A DNA stretch of 33,792 nucleotides from positions 1 through 33,792 of the forward strand of contig QHBR01000338.1 in NCBI GenBank assembly GCA_003244015.1. Reading direction: 5' to 3'. This document shows positions 1 through 8,476 of the stretch, in pieces. Under the pieces are notes generated by a model, which was not told where the DNA came from, did no database searches, and saw only the letters and a program-made list of their open reading frames with translations. This DNA comes from Hyphomicrobiales bacterium (GTDB lineage Bacteria > Pseudomonadota > Alphaproteobacteria > Rhizobiales > Beijerinckiaceae). Made by a program: the position numbers and the translations under genes. The first letter of the stretch is position 1, and the number at the start of each line of letters is the position of its first letter.

Positions 1-164
1 ATTTCCATCTGCCGCGCTCGACGTTGTTCATGCTGGCCGCCGCTTTTTCCGGCACTGAGACCATGCGCGCCGCATATGCCCACGCGGTAGCGGAAAACTA
101 TCGGTTCTATAGCTATGGCGACGCCTGTCTTCTATTTCCGGCCATCGCGGAGAATCGCGCGTGA
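1..164 (+). CDS. queA: QueA, S-adenosylmethionine:tRNA ribosyltransferase-isomerase, 3' end only
   Basis: Only the last 53 or so codons are in the window, reading from base 3 to the TGA at 162-164. The visible tail has the QueA C-terminal signature [11 protein letters not shown], then SAF-like and ET-M-AAYAHAV blocks, and closes with [12 protein letters not shown]. QueA transfers and isomerises the ribosyl group of SAM onto preQ1-modified tRNA to give epoxyqueuosine, acting just after TGT in queuosine synthesis. Its stop codon overlaps the tgt start in a GTGA, so the two are probably translationally coupled. The call rests on the tail and the tgt neighbour; both are typical of the family. Confidence 0.9.
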   Translation, partial: FHLPRSTLFMLAAAFSGTETMRAAYAHAVAENYRFYSYGDACLLFPAIAENRA

Positions 165-1300
165 CGGATATTTTCCGCTTCGACCTTTTGAGCCAGGACG
201 GGGCCGCGCGTGCCGGAAACATCACAACTCCCCGCGGAAAAATCCGCACTCCAGCGTTCATGCCGGTCGGCACGGCTGGAACCGTCAAGGCGATGCATCC
301 CGAAGCGGTAAAGGCGCTCGGCGCGGATATCGTGCTCGCCAACACCTATCATCTCATGCTGCGGCCGGGGCCGGAGCGAATCGCGATGCTCGGCGGCCTG
401 CATAAATTCATGAACTGGCCGTGGCCGATCCTGACCGATTCCGGCGGGTTCCAGGTCATGTCGCTCGCCAAACTCCGAAAGCTGGACGAGAATGGCGTGA
501 CCTTTCAATCCCATATCGATGGCGCGCGGCATGTGTTGACTCCCGAGCGGGCGATGGAAATTCAGGATCTGCTCGGCTCCGACATCGAGATGCAGTTCGA
601 CGAATGCGTCAGACTTCCCTGCGCGGAAGCCGAAGCGCGCCGCGCCATGCTCTTGTCGCTGAATTGGGCGGAACGCTCCAAGGCGGCGTTTGTTGCGAAG
701 CCGGGCCGCGTGTTGTTCGGCATCGTCCAGGGCGGCGCGGCCGAATCCTTGCGGATCGAAAGCGCGAAAGCGCTTGGCGGCATCGGATTTGACGGTTACG
801 CACTGGGCGGGCTTGCCGTCGGCGAGCCGCGGATAGCGATGCTCGCCATGATCGAGTATGTGCTGCCTTGGTTGCCTTGCGCCAAGCCCCGCTATCTCAT
901 GGGCGCCGGCACGCCGGACGATCTTTTGGAAAGCGTGCGGCGGGGCATCGATATGTTTGATTGCGTGTTGCCGACGCGCGCCGGACGCCATGGCATTGCC
1001 TATACGAGGTCCGGGCGGCTCAATTTGCGCAATGCGCGCCACGCGGACGATCCGTCCCCGGCCGATCCGCTGTCGTCGTCCACAGCGGCGCGAACCTATT
1101 CCCGCGCGTATTTGCACCACCTCGTCAAGTCGGGGGAGATTCTCGGCATGATGCTGCTGACCGAAATCAATCTCGCCTATTACCAAGATCTGATGGAGGC
1201 GATGCGCCGCGCCATCGCGGCGGGCAGTTTTGACGATTTTTGCGGAGAGACCAAAGAGGCGTGGTGGCCAGGCGAGACACGCGGCAAGCTTGGCGCGTGA
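161..1300 (+). CDS. tgt: tRNA-guanine transglycosylase (TGT)
   Basis: A 379-residue protein of the usual bacterial TGT length. It exchanges guanine 34 for preQ1 in tRNAs with GUN anticodons, the step before QueA. Visible motifs are [11 protein letters not shown] and [11 protein letters not shown] near the N-terminus, [10 protein letters not shown] with the acid/base aspartate, [14 protein letters not shown], and [13 protein letters not shown] with the nucleophilic aspartate. The GTG start overlaps the queA stop. The C-terminal zinc site is unusual: where Zymomonas-type enzymes have CxCxxC before the WSRAYxHHL block, this protein reads [17 protein letters not shown], and the later zinc histidine of TEHN is isoleucine (TEIN). 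The fold is otherwise complete, so I expect an active, zinc-free enzyme. Identity is near certain; the zinc statement depends on my remembered alignment. Confidence 0.96.
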   Translation: MTDIFRFDLLSQDGAARAGNITTPRGKIRTPAFMPVGTAGTVKAMHPEAVKALGADIVLANTYHLMLRPGPERIAMLGGLHKFMNWPWPILTDSGGFQVMSLAKLRKLDENGVTFQSHIDGARHVLTPERAMEIQDLLGSDIEMQFDECVRLPCAEAEARRAMLLSLNWAERSKAAFVAKPGRVLFGIVQGGAAESLRIESAKALGGIGFDGYALGGLAVGEPRIAMLAMIEYVLPWLPCAKPRYLMGAGTPDDLLESVRRGIDMFDCVLPTRAGRHGIAYTRSGRLNLRNARHADDPSPADPLSSSTAARTYSRAYLHHLVKSGEILGMMLLTEINLAYYQDLMEAMRRAIAAGSFDDFCGETKEAWWPGETRGKLGA

Positions 1301-1818
1301 TGAACAAGGCGTTCTCGCCTAATTCTGAAACGCCGGATCGTTTCCGGCCCACGCAAGACCTTTTGCAAGAATGGGATGACCGGGCACGCCGACGAGTGAA
1401 CCCCAAAGCGCGGCTTGCGCGCGCCACGCACGAAACGCCAGCGTCAGGATGGCAGGAACAACGCCCTTCGCCTGTTCCCAAATTGACCCTCCCGGCCCTT
1501 TTACTGAATTGCCCAGCGCGTGACAAACCGGCCCTTGCATCGCGCAGGGCAACGGATAGGATGGATTACGCTGGCTGGATCGCTGGCTCCGTAAAGGGAT
1601 TAGCATGATGGTGCAGCCTTCTAGCAAAACCGGGACCTGGCGCGCTATTTCGCCGGCCCTCTGATGCCTAAATTATGTGCATTCGCCTAAAACTGTGACA
1701 ATGAGGTGCGCGCAACTAAATAGTTCAAGGACATATCGAGATTAGATTATTTCGTCGTGAGCCGATCCCTGGCTCGGGGTGAGGCAGGAGCATGCGGGGA
1801 TAAGGTGAGGACTGGATA
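1301..1818. other. Intergenic stretch between tgt and the LON gene, no supported gene
   Basis: This 518 bp stretch has overlapping ORFs on both strands (for example the continuation of frame 1240-1608), but none shows family-like motifs, a convincing ribosome site or a plausible start. The last 120 bp are more AT-rich and probably hold the promoter of the downstream LON gene; I could not pick a convincing -35/-10 pair. Confidence 0.5.
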
Positions 1819-2487
1819 ATGAGCATGAACCGCGCCTATCGCAGCCCGAATGAAATGCCGGCGGCGTTGCCGATTTTTCCGCTTGCGGGCGCCCTGTTGC
1901 TGCCGCGTGGCGAATTGCCCCTCAATGTCTTTGAGGAACGCTACCTCGCCATGGTGGACGATGCAATGAAAGGCGAGCGTATCGTCGGCATGATCCAACC
2001 CGACCCCGAGGCAGGGGCGGGAACTGCCGTGCCGGCATTGTTTTCGGTCGGGTGCGCGGGGCGCATTACCCAGCTCGCCGAAACCGGCGACGGGCGCTAC
2101 TTCGTCACGCTGACCGGCATCGCGCGGTTCAAGATCGTCGAGGAAATCGCCGCCCTAACGCCCTACCGGCAATGCCGCGCCGATTTCAGCCCGTTTTCCG
2201 TCGATTTCAGTCCCCTCGCGGGCGAGGATCAGGTCGATCGCGACGGCGTCTTGCGCACTTTGCGCGACTTCGCCGAGACCAACCATCTCCAGATCGACTG
2301 GAACAGCATCCACGACGCGCCAAACGAGGCGCTCGTCAATGCGCTATCCATGATGAGCCAGTGCAGTCCCAAGGAAAAGCAGGCGCTTCTCGAAGCATGC
2401 GACCTGAAAGGCCGGGCGGATGTGCTTGTCGCGATTACCGAAATCGAACTCGCGCGCGGCAGAAGCGCATCGACGCCCTTGCACTAG
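1819..2487 (+). CDS. LON substrate-binding (Lon N-terminal) domain protein
   Basis: A 222-residue protein made only of the Lon N-terminal-type domain, without the AAA+ and protease parts of Lon. The domain starts at about residue 16 with LPIFPLAGALLLPRGELPLNVFE, the classic PUA-like entry, followed by ERYLAMVDDAM and an IGMIQP strand. The C-terminal third is helical and ends in residues rich in acidic helix formers (LVAITEIELARGR). An AGGTGAGGA ribosome site lies seven bases before the ATG; a second ATG two codons later is a possible alternative. In related rhizobia such a gene commonly sits beside a Trm112-family gene, as here. Its biochemical role is not established; substrate recognition is inferred from the domain name only. 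Confidence 0.88.
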   Translation: MSMNRAYRSPNEMPAALPIFPLAGALLLPRGELPLNVFEERYLAMVDDAMKGERIVGMIQPDPEAGAGTAVPALFSVGCAGRITQLAETGDGRYFVTLTGIARFKIVEEIAALTPYRQCRADFSPFSVDFSPLAGEDQVDRDGVLRTLRDFAETNHLQIDWNSIHDAPNEALVNALSMMSQCSPKEKQALLEACDLKGRADVLVAITEIELARGRSASTPLH

Positions 2488-2534
2488 AAAAGATGGCGTT
2501 GGCTAACTTGATGAAATATAGGAGCTTAGACTGC

Positions 2535-2553
2535 GCGGGATGGCTCGTCCCGC
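2535..2553 (+). terminator. Short perfect stem-loop between LON and Trm112 genes
   Basis: GCGGGA and TCCCGC pair perfectly around a 7-base loop, 48 bases after the LON stop, and are followed by CCGAATTT rather than a clean T-tract. It may be a weak terminator or an mRNA-processing hairpin ahead of the Trm112 gene. Confidence 0.3.
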
Positions 2554-2558
2554 CCGAA

Positions 2559-2572
2559 TTTCCACGTGAAAC
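2559..2572. promoter_or_regulatory. parS-like 14-mer TTTCCACGTGAAAC
   Basis: The site differs from the ParB-binding core GTTCCACGTGAAAC at one position and is centred on the palindrome CACGTG. Chromosomal parS sites lie near the replication origin, and as I recall chvI-chvG-hprK genes are also origin-proximal in Sinorhizobium. One isolated match in 34 kb of GC-rich DNA could still be chance. Confidence 0.35.
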
Positions 2573-2595
2573 GGCGAATGCGGGAGAACCAACCG

Positions 2596-2817
2596 ATGGC
2601 CGGCAAGGATAAAGAATCAGGCGCCAAGCAAGCACCGGAACCTTCCCGGATCGATCCGCGGCTGCTTGAAATCCTGGTGTGTCCGCGCACCAAGACAACC
2701 CTCGAATATGACGCGCAAAATCAGGAACTCATTTCCCGCGCGGCCAAGCTTGCCTACCCGATCCGCGATGGCATCCCGATCATGCTTCCGGAAGAAGCGC
2801 GCCCCCTTGATGGATAG
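2596..2817 (+). CDS. Trm112-family (YcaR-like) small protein
   Basis: A protein of 73 residues from the ATG at 2596, which has a GGGAGA ribosome site eight bases upstream; the ORF track begins ten codons earlier without such a site. After a polar leader the Trm112-type fold reads [18 protein letters not shown], then [25 protein letters not shown]. This is the compact zinc-ribbon-like family of YcaR. The usual family has more metal-binding cysteines, but only one cysteine (VCP) is present here. In eukaryotes Trm112 activates methyltransferases; in bacteria the role is unclear. It follows the LON-domain gene on the same strand by 108 bp, a frequent pairing in this order. Confidence 0.85.
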   Translation: MAGKDKESGAKQAPEPSRIDPRLLEILVCPRTKTTLEYDAQNQELISRAAKLAYPIRDGIPIMLPEEARPLDG

Positions 2818-2872
2818 AGCGGCGGCCGGAAATCCAGAGCGCCGCGGCAAACCATGACGGAGGAATGGCCGG

Positions 2873-2995
2873 AATGAAGCACGGGGTCTGGATTAAGCTT
2901 GGGGCGAATTTTTTGGTCTTCGCGATCCTTTTGTTCTGGCCGACGGGGACGCTTGCTTGGCCAGCGGCGTGGGGGCTCGTTCCGTGGCTGTGGTG
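2873..2995 (+). pseudogene. Truncated N-terminus of a membrane methyltransferase-like (ICMT/PEMT-type) protein
   Basis: A 40-codon reading frame with a good GGAGGA ribosome site starts at this ATG and stops at a TGA. The peptide has one membrane segment and ends in WPTGTLAWPAAWGLV, which resembles the opening of isoprenylcysteine-carboxylmethyltransferase-like membrane proteins (LFLPAGT-x-WPAAW). Nothing of the remaining four-helix body or the SAM-binding region follows; tesB begins 110 bp later. The simplest reading is that the rest was deleted. It could also be a genuine tiny membrane protein. Confidence 0.4.
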
Positions 2996-3105
2996 AAGCG
3001 GGAAAACGCTCGTTCGCGCGCGGTGCCGATGGCGATTCCGGTAATGGCTTGACTGGAGCCGCCGCGCGGCTCACGTCAGGCTTCCGAAAGGAAGTCCAGC
3101 GCGCC

Positions 3106-3984
3106 ATGTCCGATGCCGTCGCCCAGCTTTTGACTATTCTCGATCTCGAACGGATCGAGGAAAACATTTTTCGCGGGCGCAGCCCGCAAGTTGGCTGGCA
3201 ACGCGTGTTTGGAGGGCTTGTGGTCGCGCAAGCCCTCGTCGCCGCGGCCCGCACCGTCGAAGGACGCGCGCCGCATTCGTTGCATGGCTATTTTCTTTTG
3301 CCTGGCGATCCGGCCGTGCCGATTGTCTATGAAGTCGACCGGATCCGGGACGGGAAGAGTTTCACGACGCGGCGCTGCAACGCGATCCAACACGGACGCG
3401 CGATTTTCTCGCTCTCGGCATCGTTCCAGATCGACGAGACTGGGCTTGAACACGCTGTTTTAATGCCGAAGGTTCCGTTGCCGGAAAGCCTGCCGAGCGA
3501 ATCCGAAATGCTGCGCGGCTTTGGCGCGGCCGTGCCGGAAGCCATTCGCCGCTGGTTCGCCCGAGACCGTCCGATCGAGATCCGTCCCGTCGATCTGTCC
3601 CGCTATGTCAGGCACGAAGCGGGCGCCCTCGAACAAAACGTATGGTTGCGCGCGACCGGGCCGCTTCCCGGCGATCCGGCCATCCATCGCGCGGTGCTCG
3701 CGTATCTCTCCGACATGACTCTGCTCGATGCCGCGCTCGGCGCACATGGCCATTCGGTGTTCGATACTGGCCTCCAGGTCGCGAGCCTCGATCATGCCTT
3801 GTGGTTTCACCGGCCGTTTCGCGCGGACGATTGGCTTCTCTACGCGCAAGACAGCCCAACATCCTGCGGCGCGCGCGGTTTCGCCCGCGGACTCCTCTTC
3901 ACCCACGACGGCCGCCTCGTTGCCTCGGTGGTTCAGGAGGGATTGATCCGGCCCAAGTCAAATGGCCGGGGAGTTTTGATTTGA
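3106..3984 (+). CDS. tesB: Acyl-CoA thioesterase II (TesB)
   Basis: A protein of 292 residues from the ATG at 3106, matching E. coli TesB (about 286). It hydrolyses medium- and long-chain acyl-CoA to free acid and CoA in the cytoplasm. Two hotdog domains are visible: the first contains LHGYFLLPGDPAVPI and GKSFTTRRCNAIQHG, the second SLDHALWFHRPF, a TSCGARGFARG turn and VASVVQEGLIR. The aspartate in SLDH, the threonine or serine before GARG, and the glutamine in VQEG occupy the catalytic Asp-Thr-Gln positions of TesB. The track ORF starts 69 codons upstream, but that part matches nothing and crosses the preceding remnant; an AAAGGAA stands before 3106. It appears to be transcribed alone or with the upstream small genes. 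Confidence 0.95.
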   Translation: MSDAVAQLLTILDLERIEENIFRGRSPQVGWQRVFGGLVVAQALVAAARTVEGRAPHSLHGYFLLPGDPAVPIVYEVDRIRDGKSFTTRRCNAIQHGRAIFSLSASFQIDETGLEHAVLMPKVPLPESLPSESEMLRGFGAAVPEAIRRWFARDRPIEIRPVDLSRYVRHEAGALEQNVWLRATGPLPGDPAIHRAVLAYLSDMTLLDAALGAHGHSVFDTGLQVASLDHALWFHRPFRADDWLLYAQDSPTSCGARGFARGLLFTHDGRLVASVVQEGLIRPKSNGRGVLI

Positions 3985-4697
<713 letters not shown>

Positions 4698-4739
4698 CGC
4701 TCCCTTCCCTCCATTTTCGAAGTTTCGCAGGAGTCGGAC

Positions 4740-6284
4740 ATGAACCTTAATTTGCTACCAAGGATCGCCCCCCGGGCGATCGGTTTAGGGCTTTTGCTGG
4801 CCGCAAGCGCGGCCGGATTGGCCTTCGCGGATACGGCGGCGCCGGCGCCCAACAAAGGCGACACCGCCTGGATGCTGACCTCGTCGGCGCTCGTCCTGAT
4901 GATGTCGATTCCCGGCCTCGCGCTCTTCTACGCCGGTATGGCGCGCCCGAAAAACGCGGCCTCGTTGGCCGCCCAGGTGTTCGCGATCGTGGCGATGGTG
5001 GGGGTCGTTTGGTGCCTTTACGGCTATTCGCTCGCCTTTACGGAAGGCAGCCACGCCTTGGTGCCGTTCGCCAACAGCGACAGTCCCTGGCTAGGATTTC
5101 TGCACGGCTATGAATGGAACAACCTAGTCGGAGGATTCAAGAGCGCCTTTCTTATGGGAATGACGCCGGATTCGAACGTGGCCACCTTTTCCAACGGCGT
5201 GGTCATTCCCGAATATGCCTATATGGTATTTCAGATGACCTTCGCCATGATTACCCCCGCCTTGATTGTCGGCTCCTTCGCCGAACGCATGAAGTTTTCC
5301 GCTGTCCTTGTTTTTATACTGCTTTGGGTGACCTTCGTTTATTTCCCCATCGCGCACGGTGTTTGGTACTGGGCTGGTCCGGACGCGATCGGCGACGCCG
5401 CGAAGGCCCTTGCCGATGCCCCCGACGATGCCGCCAAGGCGGCCGCGCAGGCGAATCTCGACGCGGTTCTCAACAATGCCGGAAATTTCAACAAAATGGG
5501 AGCGCTCGATTTCGCCGGCGGCACCGTGGTCCATATCAACGCGGGCATCGCGGGTTTGGTTGGTTGCTTGATAATCGGCAAGCGGATCGGCTATCCAAAC
5601 GATATCGAGCCGCCGCATTCGGTCATGATGTCGATGATCGGCTCCTCGCTTCTTTGGGTCGGCTGGTTCGGCTTCAACGCCGGTTCGAACCTCGAGGCAA
5701 CTGGAACGACTGCGCTCGCTTTTGTGAACACCATGGTCGCGACCGCGGCTGCGACGCTCGGCTGGATGTTCACCGAATGGGCGTTGAAGGGCAAGCCCTC
5801 GCTGCTTGGCATGATCTCGGGCGCGGTCGCGGGCCTCGTCGCGGTGACGCCGGCATCCGGCTTTGCCGGTCCAATGGGCTCGATCGTACTTGGTTTGATC
5901 GCCGGTTCGGTCTGCTTCTCCTTTTGCGGGTACGTCAGGCCGAAAGTCGGGTACGATGATTCCCTCGATGTGTTCGGCGTGCATTGCATTGGCGGCATCA
6001 TCGGGGCCATCGGCACCGGCATTCTGGTCGCGCCCTACCTCGGCGGCGTGGGCCTCACCGACTACACGATCAAACCTGGCTTTGCGTCGCCCGCCGATTA
6101 TGTCATGAGCACGCAGGTGCTGATCCAGGCGAAGAACGTGCTTTTCACTCTTTGCTGGTCGGGTTTCGGCTCGGCGATCCTTTACAAGCTCGTCGACCTT
6201 ACCATCGGCCTCAGGGCGACGAAGCAGAGCGAGCTCGAAGGCCTCGACATTACCGATCATGGCGAACGGGCGTATAACCAATGA
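4740..6284 (+). CDS. amtB: Ammonium transporter AmtB
   Basis: A 514-residue inner-membrane ammonium channel. A cleavable signal-like leader (about 30 residues, ending LAFADTAA) is followed by the first core helix AWMLTSSALVLMMSIPGLALFY. The conserved pore histidines lie in GGTVVHINAG and FGVHCIGG, and the helix with WVGWFGFNAGSN is diagnostic. The protein is longer than the usual 400-430 residues because an alanine-rich insert (KALADAPDDAAKAAAQANL) lies in the loop before the LDFAGGTVVHINAG helix. AmtB conducts ammonium at low concentration and is gated by GlnK encoded just upstream; both should be co-transcribed from the sigma54 promoter. A CAGGAG ribosome site precedes the ATG. Confidence 0.97.
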   Translation: MNLNLLPRIAPRAIGLGLLLAASAAGLAFADTAAPAPNKGDTAWMLTSSALVLMMSIPGLALFYAGMARPKNAASLAAQVFAIVAMVGVVWCLYGYSLAFTEGSHALVPFANSDSPWLGFLHGYEWNNLVGGFKSAFLMGMTPDSNVATFSNGVVIPEYAYMVFQMTFAMITPALIVGSFAERMKFSAVLVFILLWVTFVYFPIAHGVWYWAGPDAIGDAAKALADAPDDAAKAAAQANLDAVLNNAGNFNKMGALDFAGGTVVHINAGIAGLVGCLIIGKRIGYPNDIEPPHSVMMSMIGSSLLWVGWFGFNAGSNLEATGTTALAFVNTMVATAAATLGWMFTEWALKGKPSLLGMISGAVAGLVAVTPASGFAGPMGSIVLGLIAGSVCFSFCGYVRPKVGYDDSLDVFGVHCIGGIIGAIGTGILVAPYLGGVGLTDYTIKPGFASPADYVMSTQVLIQAKNVLFTLCWSGFGSAILYKLVDLTIGLRATKQSELEGLDITDHGERAYNQ

Positions 6285-6293
6285 CAATCGTCC

Positions 6294-6331
6294 TGGCTGT
6301 CCGGCACGTAGCTTCAAGCGCCGGGCAGCCA
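6294..6331 (+). terminator. Strong stem-loop just after amtB
   Basis: TGGCTGTCCGGC and GCCGGGCAGCCA form a 12 bp stem (one G-U pair) with a 14-base loop, beginning 9 bases after the amtB stop. No T-tract follows, so it may protect the mRNA 3' end and leave termination to the next hairpin. Confidence 0.45.
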
Positions 6332-6364
6332 GTCGCTAAAACCGACGAACATGCGAGGGGAAGG

Positions 6365-6396
6365 CCATGGACCGCTTGGAACGGCCCATGGTTTTT
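6365..6396 (+). terminator. Rho-independent terminator of glnK-amtB
   Basis: CCATGGACCG pairs with CGGCCCATGG (one mismatch) around a 7-base loop and runs straight into TTTTT. It is the best intrinsic terminator downstream of amtB. Confidence 0.65.
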
Positions 6397-6495
6397 GTCT
6401 TCTCCACTTGGTGCGCCGCCCGGACGGCAGCATCGCAACGCCGGTCTTTGTCAGGCAGGTTGGGGCGGCCATTCCATACTTCGACCCGTCACCAG

Positions 6496-6898
6496 TTTCA
6501 CCAATTGCTGGTCGCCAATTGCCTGGTCCAGACTTAGGCACTCATGCAGGGGCGCTCGATTGAGGAGGTCACGGATCGATAAATGCCCAAAACTTGAGCC
6601 CCAAGGCGATCGAGGCGCTCGCCCCGCACAAAATGTTCGAGGCCAACCGCCCTTCGAGCACTTTCCTCTATAAAAAAATGTCGCCGCGCGTGCCCGGCCA
6701 GTTGATCGCCCGCTACGAGCACAATGTTTTTGTGCAAGGGCGATCTTGAACATCAATTCGTTCGATCAATGGGGCGTCGAGCTCGGTAAGGAACTCCCCA
6801 ACAAGCTCACGCCGATTGTCGCGGATGCAAGCCGCTCGACGGCAGATTTGGATTCGTCCACGGCGGGGTTCATCGCCGCGGCGCGCAAATATGGCTAG
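6496..6898 (+). pseudogene. pgi: Remnant of the 3' end of glucose-6-phosphate isomerase
   Basis: Three reading pieces line up with the C-terminal part of PGI. The first reads HQLLVANCLVQT, then an in-frame TAG, then [11 protein letters not shown]. The second reads [20 protein letters not shown] and [13 protein letters not shown] one-base loss follows, and the third reads [15 protein letters not shown] and ends at [14 protein letters not shown] and TAG. The EHxVFVQG and [12 protein letters not shown] blocks are PGI signatures. No start, N-terminal sugar isomerase domain or first half of the active site is present, so the gene is dead. It lies between amtB and ptsH, converging on ptsH. PGI interconverts glucose-6-phosphate and fructose-6-phosphate; whether an intact copy exists elsewhere is unknown. 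Confidence 0.85.
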
Positions 6899-6936
6899 GG
6901 CTGAACAACAATACCCGCCTATTTTTCGGGCCTCTC

Positions 6937-7275
6937 TTATTCGTCCTCGCCGAAGCGGTTGGCGACCAGCGCCGCGATTGCCTCCATCGCCTCTGCCGCC
7001 TCGGCGCCGGCCGCGGTAACAGTGATGGTCATTCCCGGCCCGGCGCCCAACGTCAAAATGCCCATGATCGAGGCCCCGCCGACGGTCTCCCCGCAACGGC
7101 TGACCGTGACTGCGACATCGAACCCATCGATGCATTGCACGAGTTTCGCCGTCGCGCGCGCGTGGAGACCCTTGCGATTGACGATTTCAAGGGTGCGAAC
7201 AAGGGCATCCCCAGGTGGTTCGAAATCCGGACAATCATCGCCGGACTCAAATGGGATGGCATGGTCCTCGATCAT
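6937..7275 (-). CDS. ptsH: Phosphocarrier protein HPr
   Basis: A 112-residue HPr with a 22-residue N-terminal extension before the domain. NRKGLHARATAK holds the active histidine (about residue 38) phosphorylated by enzyme I, and GGASIMGILTL holds the regulatory serine (about 69), the target of the HPr kinase encoded nearby. The start overlaps the manX stop by four bases (ATGA), so the pair is translationally coupled. With no PTS permease around, this belongs to the regulatory PTS of alphaproteobacteria, which relays phosphate to EIIA proteins to control carbon and nitrogen metabolism. A later internal start giving a normal-length HPr cannot be excluded. Confidence 0.93.
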   Translation of the reverse strand: MIEDHAIPFESGDDCPDFEPPGDALVRTLEIVNRKGLHARATAKLVQCIDGFDVAVTVSRCGETVGGASIMGILTLGAGPGMTITVTAAGAEAAEAMEAIAALVANRFGEDE

Positions 7276-7673
7276 TTACCGCTCAATACCCGGCTCGCTA
7301 CATAGATATATTTGCGGCCCGCATCCTGGGCCTGGATCACCGCCTGGTCGAGACTGCAGCTTTCGCGCACCGAGGCGAGTTTAATCAGCATCGGCAGATT
7401 GACCCCGGCAATGACTTCGATATCAGAGCCATTCATAATCGAAATCGCGAGATTGGAGGGAGTGCCGCCAAACATATCGGTGAGCACGACCACGCCCGCG
7501 CCGCTGTCGACTTTGGCGGCGGCGGAAACAATCTCCTGGCGCCGCTGTTCGATATCGTCATCCGCCCCGATGGAAACCGATTCGATCTGCTTTTGCGGAC
7601 CGACCACATGTTCCAACGCGGCGCGAAATTCCGATGCGAGCCGGCCATGGGTCACAAGGACGATTCCAATCAT
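7272..7673 (-). CDS. manX: PTS EIIA component, mannose family (ManX/EIIA-Man)
   Basis: A 133-residue cytoplasmic EIIA domain from the ATG at 7673; the track ORF runs 14 codons further upstream, outside family homology. MIGIVLVTHGRLASEF has the phosphorylated histidine at residue 9, and VVVLTDMFGGTPSNLA is the second EIIA-Man signature. It accepts phosphate from HPr. No EIIB, C or D genes are present, so it is a regulatory rather than transport component. It sits between hprK (305 bp gap) and ptsH (4 bp overlap), the usual order in Hyphomicrobiales. Confidence 0.93.
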   Translation of the reverse strand: MIGIVLVTHGRLASEFRAALEHVVGPQKQIESVSIGADDDIEQRRQEIVSAAAKVDSGAGVVVLTDMFGGTPSNLAISIMNGSDIEVIAGVNLPMLIKLASVRESCSLDQAVIQAQDAGRKYIYVASRVLSGK

Positions 7674-7978
7674 CGAACGTACCTGTTCATCAGGAACTTC
7701 GTGCCTGACCGGCACGGCGCGAGGTGTTCGTCAAGATAAGAACCCATCCACGGACTTAAGGAGAAAGCCTTCGTGATAGGGCAAAAACTCAAGACCACAA
7801 GTGGTAGACCTCGCTCACGACTCTTGCCCGAAAATGCCCGGGTCAAGAACGAGTTCGCGGCATTTTGTGCGGCGCAATGAAATTGGCAAGTAAAATGACG
7901 TGAAGCTCGCCCGGAAAGGGCGGCTCGAACCCAAAGGCGTGGCGCGTTTGAGGAAAGGCGGCACTGCATCGGCAAGAC
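7674..7978. other. Gap between hprK and manX, no gene seen
   Basis: This 305 bp gap holds only short ORFs. On the minus strand there are two imperfect hairpins, one around CTTGACCCG/CGGGCAAG near 7825-7850 and one GCCC-TTTCC-GGGC near 7908-7920. They may separate hprK transcripts from a manX-ptsH promoter. Confidence 0.35.
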
Positions 7979-8473
7979 CTACAGAAGTTTTCGTCGCAAG
8001 CGCGGATCGGCCAATACCGCGAGGGCAAGCCCGGCAGCCGCGGCATCTTGCCGCACAAGGAAGAACGGCAGTGTGACGCCCGTAAGCTCGATGTGATCGT
8101 GGTCTGGCTTCGGATACCGCGGGAGTGCTTCATCCTCGCCGGCAAGCCCGATTACGAGCCGTACTACGGCCGCGGGCGCAAACGGCATTTCGAAGATGCC
8201 ATGGCCGCGCCGTTCGATCTTTCCCAGGATCAATGGATGGCCATGGGCGATCAAGCGGCCGCCTCGGGATTCAATGCCGATGCGGTCATCGCCCACGAGC
8301 CTAGCGAAAAGGCCCGCGTCGACGGCGGCCGCGATCAAGGCGAATGCCAGGCTGCTTTTGCCGGCACCCGATGGCCCGCGAATGAGCACGCCGGCTTCCC
8401 CGATCACGACGGCGCTTGCATGGAGATGGGATTTTTCCGCATTCGCGGCAGGTTGATCCCGTTTCGAGGACAA
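7979..8473 (-). CDS. hprK: HPr kinase/phosphorylase, short alphaproteobacterial form
   Basis: A 164-residue protein corresponding to only the C-terminal kinase domain of Gram-positive HprK (about 310 residues), as is usual in alphaproteobacteria. The P-loop is GPSGAGKSS at residues 33-41, and LVGDDRIGI follows with the metal/catalytic region. It phosphorylates the regulatory serine of HPr and thereby tunes PTS phosphate flow. Translation starts at TTG, three bases after the chvG stop, so expression probably depends on coupling to chvG. The location directly after the two-component pair is a conserved synteny linking PTS state to ChvG-ChvI signalling. Confidence 0.92.
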   Translation of the reverse strand: MSSKRDQPAANAEKSHLHASAVVIGEAGVLIRGPSGAGKSSLAFALIAAAVDAGLFARLVGDDRIGIESRGGRLIAHGHPLILGKIERRGHGIFEMPFAPAAVVRLVIGLAGEDEALPRYPKPDHDHIELTGVTLPFFLVRQDAAAAGLALAVLADPRLRRKLL

Positions 8474-8476
8474 GGC

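Noticed and set aside
113-1186. 357-residue minus-strand ORF opposite tgt
   Set aside because: Shadow of TGT; no motif, and it overlaps queA and tgt fully.
2899-3105. N-terminal 69 codons of the track ORF ahead of tesB
   Set aside because: They lie outside TesB homology, overlap the methyltransferase stump in another frame, and a good start with ribosome site exists at 3106.
5124-6317. 397-residue minus-strand ORF opposite amtB
   Set aside because: It is the complement of an unmistakable AmtB. The composition (His, Arg, Asp rich) and lack of motifs mark it as a shadow.
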